Part shown: positions 44,628 through 53,215 of the stretch, piece by piece
How the letters are laid out: each line of letters begins with the position of its first letter
Numbering within the stretch: position 1 is the stretch's first letter
NCBI GenBank assembly: GCA_019925795.1
Contig: CM034307.1
Location: 61,876,864-61,940,863, forward strand
From: Dendrobium chrysotoxum
Taxonomy: Eukaryota > Streptophyta > Magnoliopsida > Asparagales > Orchidaceae
DNA length: 64,000 nt
Reading direction: 5' to 3'
Translations under genes and position numbers: made by a program
Notes under the pieces: generated by a model
What the model was told of the DNA's origin: nothing
Database searches by the model: none
What the model saw: the letters and a program-made list of their open reading frames with translations, nothing else

Positions 44628-44814
44628 ATTTCTTTTTCGAGCAAAAGTACTATGTGAAATCTTCGGGTTTTCCTCCTCCTCTATCCCATAGCTATAGCGT
44701 TTGAATCAATAGAGAACCTTTCTTCTGTATGAATCAATATTCTTACATTCCAATCCCTTCCCGATACCTCCTAAGGAAAATCCCTAATTGGATCCAAAAT
44801 GGACGGGTTAGTGT
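44628..44814. other. plastid-derived insert (NUPT candidate)
   Basis: About 185 bp, less AT-rich and free of the surrounding repeat words: 'tttttcgagcaaaagtacta', 'ccatagctatagcgtttgaa', 'agagaacctttcttctgtat' and 'cattccaatcccttcccga'. From memory it closely resembles the plastid inverted-repeat spacer near 3'-rps12/trnV-GAC. Copy L lacks it, so it arrived after the duplication or was lost from L. Confidence 0.65.
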
Positions 44815-44997
44815 GTGTGTGTAACAAATATGCAAATAATAAAAGTATCTATACATTTACAATAAGTTCACCAGTCAGGTTATATTGTAACTTGAGTATT
44901 TGATGTATATCATATATTTTGAAAAATAAATTTGATAGATTCTTATCATAAATTAAATGGTAGGTTTAAATTTATGGTTGAATACTTGAATCCTATT

Positions 44998-45209
44998 GTT
45001 AGAAATTTTAAGAAAACTATGATTTTTTATTGAATTATAACGCTAACATGCATATATAGAGGCGAGACAATAGAGCAATCAAGAAGAATATCTTCAATAA
45101 TGAGGATATATTCTCTTAATAAATATTATGGATTCCTATCATAAATTTAAATGGTATGTTAGAATTTAAAATGAACCATAATTGATTTAATTTATGTTGC
45201 TTTATTTCC
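44998..45209 (+). repeat. inverted repeat pair 2, left arm
   Basis: Reverse complement of 45768-45981, with landmarks 'gttagaaat', 'aagaaaactatgatttt', 'cctatcataaatttaaatgg' and 'accataattgattt'. The outer ends read GTTAGAAAT.../...ATTTCTAAC. With the spacer (45210-45767) this makes a ~984-bp foldback or MITE-like unit. No target duplication was identified. Confidence 0.75.
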
Positions 45210-45767
45210 ATTAATTTTTATTTATCCCTTCATTCTTTATTTGTTTATTATATGCTAAATTTCTCAAACTAACCATTAATCTCTCTCATTTACCTTTCCA
45301 ATTATAATAATTTCTGTGTTTTAACTTTGCTGAAATTTGGCCTATGTTGATCCTAGAAAGAAGGCATTTATGCTTCATTTGGGACAACCATTTTATCGCT
45401 TTATTTTTCATATTGCAACCAAAATTTTTATTTGGCCGCTGCTTTTAGAATTTTTTTTTTACTTGGAATCTACATTCTACAGCAGCTTTCAAAAATATTA
45501 TTTTCTCCGCAACAATTTTAAAATCACTTTTATAAAAAGCTACAGCAACCCCCAAAAGATACTTTAAAAAAAAAAAGAAAGAAATTCAAACAAATCTCTC
45601 TCACTTTCATAATCAAATTCTTTCTCATGCCTGCTTTTACATTCTAGCAAGTAGCAACTTGTTTGAATGGTTATATTGCTACTCTGACCAATCTGAAATA
45701 TTATGTGAACAAATGGAGATATGGTGTACAATAAACAAAAAAAGAAAGAAGGGGAAGATAAAAATAA
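45210..45767. other. spacer of inverted repeat pair 2
   Basis: AT-rich, with no transposase. Frames 45337-45567 and 45564-45797 are probably chance. Confidence 0.5.
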
Positions 45768-45981
45768 AGGGAAATAAAGCAACATAAGCCAAATCAATTA
45801 TGGTGAGTTTTGAATTTGAATTTAAACCTACCATTTAAATTTATGATAAGAGCCTATCAAATTTATTATCAAAATATATGCTCTCTTATTGAGGATATTA
45901 TTCATGATTTATAAATATGCTTGTTTGTGTTAGCTTTATAAATCAATAAAATAAAATCATAGTTTTCTTATTATTTCTAAC
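45768..45981 (-). repeat. inverted repeat pair 2, right arm
   Basis: Counterpart of 44998-45209. Confidence 0.75.
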
Positions 45982-46193
45982 CAACATGGCATTTGAACAT
46001 TTTCTACTTCTTCCAACCTATAATTTTCCTTCTGGTGATCATCACGACACAAAAATTCTTACTTTTTGGCTGTTCTAAGACAAAAAAAATTTATTTTCTG
46101 GCTCCGTCATTTGTCATTATAGGCCTCCTATCAGCACTTTGAAGACTATCCATTATTTTAAAAATAGATGTAATTGTGACAAAAAAAATTGTG

Positions 46194-46198
46194 CTCGT
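46194..46198. repeat. 5-bp target-site duplication, left
   Basis: CTCGT, repeated at 50716-50720, flanks the plus-strand copia element. Confidence 0.9.
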
Positions 46199-46400
46199 TA
46201 TTAGAACACAAATTCAAGTAACATTTATTTTGGATTACAGGTGGTAGCACCTGATTGGCTCAGCTTGTCTTGCATCCTTTCCATTGTCTATATATAGATA
46301 TCTACACTGTACTCGGATGATAGAGGGAATAATACTTCTTCTTCTTCTTTCTTTATTCTGTTATTGTTTTCTTTCTCTGCTTCATTTCTCTGTTTCTTCA
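46199..46400 (+). repeat. 5' LTR
   Basis: 202 bp, from TATTAGAACAC to TTCTTCA. It carries a TATA-like 'tctatatatagat' around 46287 and a CTT-rich end. It differs from the 3' LTR at four sites. Its ends are TA...CA rather than TG...CA. Confidence 0.93.
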
Positions 46401-46416
46401 TGGTACCAAAGCGGGC
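46401..46416 (+). other. primer-binding site
   Basis: TGGTACCAAAGCGGGC starts at the first base after the LTR. It resembles the initiator-Met site TGGTATCAGAGCGGG with three substitutions. Confidence 0.8.
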
Positions 46417-46440
46417 AAGCTAGTTGTCCGGGCGTTTGAG

Positions 46441-47313
46441 ATGACAAGCTCTTCCACGTCTCAGCTCAGTGATTAATCGGACTCGGTGAACTCAGACGAT
46501 CCGTTCATACCCTCCACCCTCAAGTTCGTCGTCTCCAACCTCAAGAACATTGCACCCACGCAACTAGTTTCCGACAACTATCCTCTCTGGAAGTCCCAAA
46601 TAATCAAGATCTTCAAGGCGAATGGATTCGATAAGTTTCTTGATCCCAAAATCCCTCCCCCATCTCAAACGATTCATCAACCCGATGGATCGTCCGTGAA
46701 CAACTCCGCCCGAAATCAATGGATTCTGATTGATCAATATCTTGCCGCATCGATCTGTTCAACTATTTCCCCCTCCGTTCTTCCCTACGTCATCAATCTT
46801 GAAACCACAGTAGCAATTTGGAGCATTCTTGAAACAAGATTTCAAGCAATGAATCGATCCAAGGTTATACAATTGAAAAACGAACTGCACAATGTGTCTC
46901 TCAAGAACCAGACCATGACACAGTACTTATCGGAGATTAAATCTATGTTCGATCAAATCGCGGCAGCATACTCATCTGTGGACAATGAAGATGTCATACC
47001 ATACATTCTGAAGGGTCTTCCTACCTCCTACCAATCATTCAAAATAGCCATCCGCACAATGATCAATCCTATAGGCTTGGACAAACTCTACTCACTTCTT
47101 CTTAGTGAGGAAATACACATCATGTCTGATGCAGCAAGAGAAATGGCTTTGAACGATTTAAAGATTGCACTATACTCATCAAGAGGACGTGGGCGCCGGT
47201 CCAGAGGAAGAAATTCTCAGTTCTTACATGACAACTCCAACCGGCCTAACGAAAACTCTATAATGAATTACCAAAAATGCCTCAAGAGGAGACACTCGGC
47301 ACAAAACTGCTGA
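46441..47313 (+). pseudogene. copia Gag
   Basis: The likely start is ATG 46441, because the reading phase is continuous. A TAA at codon 12 (46474) breaks it, and the long open part runs from 46477 to the TGA at 47311. LVSDNYPLWKSQIIKIFKAN, then QYLAASICSTISPSVLPYVI and LKNELHNVSLKNQTMTQYLS, are standard copia Gag (UBN2-type). A basic stretch SSRGRGRRSRGRNS precedes the zinc knuckle Y-QK-C-LKRR-H-SAQN-C. This is CX2CX4HX4C with the first Cys replaced by Tyr. Confidence 0.9.
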
Positions 47314-47763
47314 CATCGCCTAAATCCTCAATACATATCGTCTGTATCTACGCAGTCAAAGAAAGCGCTCCTTGCTACCTCAGACAAATCTTCCTCAAAT
47401 TAGTTCTTGCACTCTGGAGCTTCCTCACACCTCTTGAATTCACTAGACAACCTAACCATTTCAACTCCCTATAGTGGCACAAACACAGTTACCGTCAGTG
47501 ATGGGCATTCAGTTAACATAAGTCACTCCGGTGAGGGACTGTCACCGACCCCATCTCGTAAGTTGATCCTATCAAAAATTTTTCATTCTCCATCGTTTCA
47601 ATTTAATCTTCTTTCTATTTTGCATCTCACCAAAGATAACCATATTTCTATTACCTTTGATCAATTTGGTTTCACTATTAAGGATTTGACGACGCATCAA
47701 GTGCTTCTTCAAGGGCCCTATAGCAATGGCCTCTACACAATCCCGACCAGCTGTCCATCGTAG
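47314..47763 (+). pseudogene. copia protease region
   Basis: Same phase as gag. FLHSGASSHLL corresponds to the aspartic protease motif D-S-G-A-S-S-H, but the catalytic Asp is His here (CAC where GAC is expected). A TAG at 47401 lies just before it and a TAG at 47761 after it. LILSKIFHSPSFQFNLLSIL follows, as in related elements. Confidence 0.88.
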
Positions 47764-48960
47764 TCGATCCAAGCATTCTCCGTTGCATCAACCAAGCCTC
47801 CATTATGGCATAAAAGACTCGGCCACCCCAATACAAGAACTATTCAAACTATTTCTATTTCTAATCCTAATCTTCATATAGACAAATTTTTGTCTTCTTG
47901 TTCTGTTTGTAATGAATCCAAAGCTCATAAAATTGTTTTTACAAAATTTGCCTCTAGATCTGATTCACACCGATGTTTGGGGACCCGCTCCGGTCATATC
48001 CGTTCAAGGGTATCGGTATTATGTTATCTTTGTTGATGATTTTTCTCACTTTATTTGGATATTTCCTCTGCGACACAAGTTCGAAGTCACTAACACTTTC
48101 ATAGATTTCAAAACTTGCATAGAAAAATATACATCAAAACAAATTAAGATGCTACGATCAGATGGTGGCACAGAGTTTATCAATACCGATCTTCGTAACT
48201 TCCTTCTTAAAAATGGCATTACGCATCAACTTTCCTGTCCGTATACCCCCGAGCAGAACGGCATGGCTGAGCGCAAGCATCGCCATATCATCAAGACTAC
48301 CAGGACGTTGCTATCCACAGCTTATATTCCTTATATCTACTGGCCGAAAGCGGTTCTAACATCAGTGTACTTAATAAATCGCATGCCTTCTCCGACTACT
48401 CAAAATCTCTCCCCATTTGAGCTTCTGCACAACACTCCACCTAATTACAGCCATCTTTGTGTTTTCGGATGCGAATGTTTTCCCCTCATCCCTTCACAAC
48501 ATCGTCATAAGCTGCAGCCTAAAGCCAAATCTTCAGTCTTCTTAGGCTATTCCGACACCTATAAGGGATATAAATGCCTTGATCAAGCCACCAACAAAAT
48601 TACCATATCTCGTCATCTTTCCTTCATCAAAAACTCATTCCTTTTCTCTCATAAAAATACACACAGCAGCAATTCTATCCATCAAACTATTCCTCCATTT
48701 TTGCTTCTGCCGACATCTGCCACTATTCCCTCACCTACCACTATCAACTCACCTCACCTCAATAATAATTCTATGCAAACTGAACTTCACTCACCTGGAC
48801 TATCCAATGCATCTTCCCCTAGTCCTCCTTTACCGCATTCTGTTACTCCTCACTCTCCTACTCCCATTCCCCAGCATCATCCTATGATAACAAGAGCTCA
48901 AACAGGCTCATTAAAACCAATTCAACGACTCAATCTATCCCATCAACTCACTTCTTCTGA
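47764..48960 (+). pseudogene. copia integrase
   Basis: The zinc-binding part LWHKRLGHPNT ... CSVCNESKAHK is in the gag phase. A frameshift near 47950 then moves to the phase of the long 47912-49441 frame. The core shows HTDVWGP, MLRSDGGTEF and QNGMAERKHRH, so D, D and E are intact. A Pro/Ser/His-rich linker (48690-48900) ends in MITRAQTGSLKP, a usual copia junction to RT. Confidence 0.92.
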
Positions 48961-49990
48961 ACATCAGCTCCCACCCTATAATTACACTGACGCCATCAAG
49001 CACCCTGAATGGCGCAAGGCCATGGCCTCAGAATTCTTTGCTTTGCAGCGCCAAGGAACTTGGAGCTTAGTGCCACCACCTCACAACGCCTCGGTCCTAG
49101 GTTGCAAATGGACATATATAATCAAACATCATGCGGACGGATCCATCGCTAAGCACAAAGCTCGTCTTGTTTCTTTGGGTAATAACCAAGAATTTGGCCT
49201 CGACTACACGGAGACATTCAGCCCGGTAGCTAAACTTCCTACGATTTGTATTCTCCTTACCGTTGCTATCCATCGCAATTGGTCTGTTCAACAGCTCGAC
49301 GTGGCAAATGCATTTCTGCACGACACTCTTCATGAAACAATGTTCATGTCACAACCCAAAGGCTTCGAGGACGCGTCTCAACCTGGCTACGTTTGTAGAC
49401 TTCATAAGGCTATCTATGGCCTCAAACAAGCCCCGTGTTAGTGGTACAACACCCTAAGTTCCCACCTAATCTCTCTCGGTTTCATCCACAGCAAGGCTGA
49501 TCCTTCTCTTTTAATTTACAGTTTAAACGAAATTCAAATTTTTCTTCTGATATATGTCGACGATATACTTGTTACTGGAAATGATAACAAAGCAATCTTA
49601 TCTATAATTCACAAGCTTAGTACAAAATTTGACATGAAGTAGCTTGGCGAAGTTCACGATTTTCTCGGTATCCAGATCAGGCACATGGACCAAAACTATT
49701 TTCTGTCTCAAAAGCCTTATGCGACATCAATTCTTCAGCAAGCCCACATGACCAACTGCAACTCCCTCTCTAACCCAACTTGCGCCAAGCTCCCTGATAA
49801 TCTCAACACAGATCCTGTACTCTCCGATCCTACGATCTGCAGACGAATTATAGGCTCCTTGCAATACCTCACGCTAACCAGACCGGATATAGCCTTCAGC
49901 GTCAATCAGCTCTCTCAACATATGCAAAATCCGCTGCCTCAATATGTCTATCTCTTAAAACGACTACTTCGATATATAAAAGGTATGTTG
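48961..49990 (+). pseudogene. copia reverse transcriptase
   Basis: EWRKAMASEFFALQRQGTW, CKWTYIIKHHADGSIAKHKA, QQLDVANAFLHDTLHE, YGLKQAPC, the active site YVDDILVTG (about 49552-49580), FLGIQIRHMDQNYFLSQKPY and RIIGSLQYLTLTRPDIAFSV. TAG stops at 49439 (after QAPC, next to a Trp) and 49640 interrupt an otherwise collinear reading. Confidence 0.92.
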
Positions 49991-50536
49991 GACTTTGGCA
50001 TTCCAATTATCAAGTCTAATCTCGTTCTCCATTCTTTTTCAGATGCCGACTGGGCTGGAGACCCCATCACACGCAAATCTACTGCTGGATATTGCTCCTT
50101 TCTCGGCAAAACTCTCATATCTTGAACGGTTAAAAAGCAACACACCGTTGCGAGATCCTCCATGGAATCCGAATATTGATCACTAGCAGCTCTCACCTCT
50201 GATATAATCTGGCTGCGTCGACTACTAGCAGAGTTCGGTATCTCTCAAGACCAACCAACGGATATGTAATGTGATAACACATCTGCCATCGCTCTTGCCA
50301 ACAATCTGGTGTTCCATGCCCGTACAAAGTACATCGAGATTGATCAAAAATTCATAAGGGACCATATTCAACACAACAATATTCGTCTTCTACCCATAAG
50401 CACTATTAATCAAGTGGCCAATATCTTCACCAAGCCGCTGTCCACAAAAAGATTTCATCAACTCAAGCTCGAACTGACGGTTGTTCAAGACCCATTAGTT
50501 TTTTGCAGGGGCATATTAGAACACAAATTCAAGTAA
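49991..50536 (+). pseudogene. copia RNase H
   Basis: FSDADWAGDPITRKSTAGYC, KKQHTVARSSMESEY, CDNTSAIALANNLVFHARTK and NQVANIFTKPLSTKRFHQLK are the copia RNase H motifs, and the catalytic acids are visible. Stops at 50123, 50177 and 50267 break the frame. The final open part runs into the 3' LTR. Confidence 0.9.
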
Positions 50537-50715
50537 CATTTATTTTGGATTACAGATGGCAGCACCTGATTGGCTCAGCTTGTCTTGCATCCTGTCCATT
50601 GTCTATATATAGATATCTACACTGTACTGGGATGATAGAGGGAATAATACTTCTTCTTCTTCTTTCTTTATTCTGTTATTGTTTTCTTTCTCTGCTTCAT
50701 TTCTCTGTTTCTTCA
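50514..50715 (+). repeat. 3' LTR
   Basis: 202 bp, 198 identical to the 5' LTR. The differences lie in 'atggcagc', 'cctgtcc' and 'actggga'. It is preceded by the purine run gcagggg. Confidence 0.95.
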
Positions 50716-50902
50716 CTCGTAAATGAGGTACAAATAATTTAGTTTACTAAAAAAAAAAATTTGCCTTGCATAGCGTACGCTGGTTCTTTGTTAACTTAGG
50801 TTGGAATCTTCATTTAATCTTTGTCTTTTTTGACAGGCATTGATTTCATAATTCCTTCCAAAGGGTGTTCCTTGCATGCTGTCAATCTTGCCATTCCTTT
50901 CC
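50681..50902 (+). repeat. inverted duplication, left arm (LTR tail plus flank)
   Basis: It is an almost exact inverted copy of 51297-51516. It includes the last 35 bp of the 3' LTR, the target duplication and about 185 bp of downstream DNA. That DNA holds an intron-acceptor-like 'gtcttttttgacag|GCATTG'. The longest near-identical block runs from 'tacgctggttcttt' to 'cttgccattcc'. Confidence 0.93.
50716..50720. repeat. 5-bp target-site duplication, right
   Basis: CTCGT, as at 46194-46198. Confidence 0.9.
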
Positions 50903-51296
50903 CGATGAGATCTATATCTAGCATCCAGAAGGCCAGGGCCTTTTATTCTTTCTGTTTGACTGCCTCAGCGGGGTAATTTAAAAGGCCAGGGTCCTCTCAG
51001 CTTCAAATTTGCGCAATTTTTTAGCCAAATTCGTGCGCTCACAGTTCAAGCATCCAAGTTCAAAATTGATCGGAATGATAATTCTTTCTTATTTCTGAAT
51101 ATTCTATATTAAATTTTGGTTGTTCTCAGACTTGCAAGCGTCAGAATAGTTGTTGCAACAGAGGGCTCAAATATTTTCTTTGATCGCAGCAAAGAGAGAA
51201 ATAGGATCAAACAAGGTCAGGTCAGGATGAATGAATCCAATATCACCAAATATATTAATATAGAAGAATAAACGAAGAAAACAATCAAGGCCATGG
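50903..51296. other. spacer of the inverted duplication
   Basis: 394 bp, less AT-rich. 'aaggccaggg' occurs twice (about 50929 and 50981). On the minus strand the right-arm open frame extends into this spacer (see 51167-51360). Confidence 0.6.
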
Positions 51297-51360
51297 AAGG
51301 GAATGGCAAGATTGACAGCATGCAAGGAACACCCTTTGGAAGGAATTATGAAATCAATGC
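51167..51360 (-). pseudogene. exon-like open segment of unknown gene
   Basis: On the minus strand, after 'tttttttgacag', an open segment reads GIDFIIPSKGCSLHAVNLAI, PFHGLDCFLRLFFYINIFGD and IGFIHPDLTLFDPISLFAAI. The acceptor-like site and composition look exon-like. I do not recognise the family. The first part is duplicated inverted at 50838-50902. It may be a host exon fragment next to the copia insertion. Confidence 0.35.
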
Positions 51361-51516
51361 CTGTCAAAAAAAGACAAAGATTAAATGAAGATTCCAACCT
51401 AAGTTCACAAAGAACCAGCGTACATTATATTTTGGCAAATTTTTTTTGAGTAAACTAAATTATTTGTACCTCATTTACGAGTGAAGAAACAGAGAAAAGA
51501 AGCAGAGAAAGAAAAC
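51297..51516 (-). repeat. inverted duplication, right arm
   Basis: It contains the inverted target duplication (ACGAG, 51477-51481) and an inverted 35-bp LTR tail (51482-51516) with no LTR body beyond. Copying therefore took place after the copia insertion. Confidence 0.93.
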
Positions 51517-51848
51517 AGGCTAAAAGGAAACTATTATATATGATTTAGCATTAAATCAATTTGAAATCAATCTATTATATATGATCTCAGAACAAGGATT
51601 TCTGGCCCAGATCTGTAGCTTTTCCCATGCTTTTCAGGATGTGCCAGACTTTGCAACTGAGTTGGTCTCACTAAATAATCAAGACTCGAAAACTTTAAAG
51701 GGTTTAAGGGTTGGGCTAAAAGGAAACTATTGGCAAATGACTTAATGCAGTAGTCTTTTGAGCAGTGCAGGCCGCTGCTTCACATTTAGAGCATTTAATT
51801 ATGATGTGCTTTAAATTGTATTTTATCAATCATGCTATTTAGATTATT
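51517..51848. other. non-coding spacer
   Basis: It has two small duplications, 'ctattatatatgat(t/c)t' at 51531-51585 and 'gggctaaaaggaaactatt' near 51520 and 51713. Nothing else was recognised. Confidence 0.5.
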
Positions 51849-51863
51849 AAAAGTTGTATTTGA
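51849..51863. repeat. 15-bp SINE target-site duplication, left
   Basis: AAAAGTTGTATTTGA, identical to 52094-52108. Confidence 0.85.
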
Positions 51864-52093
51864 CCCACCGAGGTTTAGGGTGATTGGTGGGAGAGCACGA
51901 TTGGGAGCCCCCCATCCCGGGTTCGAATCCACCCCACTACGGCCGCGCCTCTTAGGTGGGGACCAATAAAGTATTGGCCCGGGGGTTTCTGGTGTGGGTG
52001 TCACCGCTAGGTCGACCGAGAAGATTAGTGGACATCGCCAAACACCTCACAAACTGAGGTGGCAGCAGGCCGATACTCCCGCTCCCAAAAAAA
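51864..52093 (+). mobile_element. tRNA-type SINE
   Basis: A 230-bp insertion with an A-box-like 'tagggtgattggtggg' (51875-51890) and a B box GGTTCGAATCC at 51920-51930. A tRNA-unrelated body ends in an A-run, and a perfect 15-bp duplication flanks the whole. This is the structure of a LINE-mobilised SINE. The exact duplication implies a fairly recent insertion. The frames 51795-52004 and 51994-52206 overlap it and are not genes. Confidence 0.88.
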
Positions 52094-52108
52094 AAAAGTT
52101 GTATTTGA
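52094..52108. repeat. 15-bp SINE target-site duplication, right
   Basis: AAAAGTTGTATTTGA, partner of 51849-51863. Its first bases blend into the SINE A-tail. Confidence 0.85.
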
Positions 52109-52593
52109 TCAATTACAGATATCATTGCGCGCGTTCATTTTTTCTTGGTCCACCTGCTTACTATATATTCGCTTCATCCAAGGCATCTTCTAATTTATCA
52201 CGCTAGAAAATTGTGGCAACGCCAACCATTTTTTCCCTTATTTGTGCTTTAGCTAAGTTTGTTCTTTCTCTGCTTTTTGTTCTTATTATTATTCATATGG
52301 ATCAAAGACAACTTTTAATAATCTAAATAGCATGATTGATTAAATACAAATTAAAGCACATCCTAATTAATGAGAACACTAACCCCATTTAGAATGCATT
52401 CCTTTACGGAGAAAGGTGGAAGAGGAAGAAGGGAATGGAGGTGAAAGAGGAATGCCAAGGGAAGATTCCCCCTGCCCGTATTTAGAATGCAGGGGAAAGA
52501 GGAATGCCGAAGAAGATTATTATATAAATCTTCGACCTTGCAGTCGGCCTTGCACTCGTCCTTGCAATCCCCAAGAATCCTCAGGCAAGGTCA

Positions 52594-53055
52594 ATGCCGG
52601 CGACGTTTCTCCTCCTTTTTTTCTCCATGTTCCTCGCCATAATCCTTTTCCCTATTTTACAGTTATTTTCCCCCGTCCACAGAGGCGGCGATGGCGGCGA
52701 CGGCGACGTGATGCAGCCAAGGAACAATGAGGCTGGATTAGATCCGGCTATCATTTCTTCGTTTCCGATGCTTCGCCATCGTATGGCGATGCAGTTGCTG
52801 GAGGGGAGACGCGTAACAGAGTGCGGGCATACCGACGCATTCGATTGGGAGGAAGAGGAAGAAATCCTCGCTAAGGATAGTTCGCGGCAACCACCTAGCC
52901 TGGAGGAAGAGGAAGAAATCGCTCACGCGCCTAGCCGGGAGGCGAATAAGGGTGAACTATTTAATGCCAAATTACTTTGTCATAATAATTTGTTATGTCC
53001 TAATAGATTTGTTTTAAGATATTTAATTAAAAATATCTTAATAATAATGTTGTAA
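52594..53055 (+). pseudogene. ATL-like protein fragment lacking the RING-H2 domain
   Basis: A 153-codon frame. Residues about 4-27 form one hydrophobic segment (TFLLLFFSMFLAIILFPILQ). AGLDPAIISSFPML follows, matching the GLD motif that ATL-type E3 ubiquitin ligases carry between the membrane segment and the RING-H2. Where the Cys/His RING should start there is an acidic duplicated stretch (DWEEEEEILAKD, SLEEEEEIAHAP). Low-complexity AT sequence takes over from about residue 130. The frame starts at an ATG preceded by 'caaggtca'. It is probably a truncated gene copy, though a real small membrane protein cannot be excluded. Confidence 0.5.
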
Positions 53056-53079
53056 AGAAGTATTTTTTAGTATTTATAT

Positions 53080-53215
53080 ATATTAGTAAAAATGCCCGTG
53101 CATTAAATGCACGTGATTAAAAATTTAAAAATAAAAATTTACATTATAAATATTTTAATTATATTATTATTATTAAGATGAAAAAATTATTATCATAAAT
53201 AATTAGAATCATTTT
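53080..53215 (+). repeat. dispersed AT-rich repeat with ATGCCCGTGCATTAAATGCACG core
   Basis: 'aaaaatgcccgtgcattaaatgcacgt' followed by 'aaaattta..ttataaatattttaattatatt' recurs in related form at 37803, 43937, 60675 and 62222. It begins with a short self-complementary stretch (cgtgcattaaatgcacg). Confidence 0.6.

Larger units (their letters stand above)
43571..44912 (+). repeat. ~1.2-kb direct repeat, copy R
   Basis: It is collinear with 37434-38620, with many substitutions and indels. It shares the gene-like segment (43604-43860) and the AT-rich half, but contains an extra plastid-like block at about 44628-44814. Its left edge interrupts the LINE reading, so it inserted into the LINE or was joined to it by rearrangement. 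Confidence 0.75.
46199..50715 (+). mobile_element. structurally complete copia LTR retrotransposon, coding-dead
   Basis: It has 202-bp LTRs at both ends, a 5-bp target duplication, a primer-binding site directly after the 5' LTR, gag-PR-IN-RT-RH in copia order, and a purine-rich tract (gcagggg) before the 3' LTR. The LTRs differ at four positions (about 2%). The coding region has nine in-frame stops (46474, 47311, 47401, 47761, 49439, 49640, 50123, 50177, 50267) and one frameshift near 47950. It could not move by itself as it stands. Confidence 0.95.

Noticed and set aside
51900..51940. A possible tRNA gene around GGTTCGAATCC
   Set aside because: No cloverleaf closes around it. The A-tail and 15-bp target duplication show it is a SINE.
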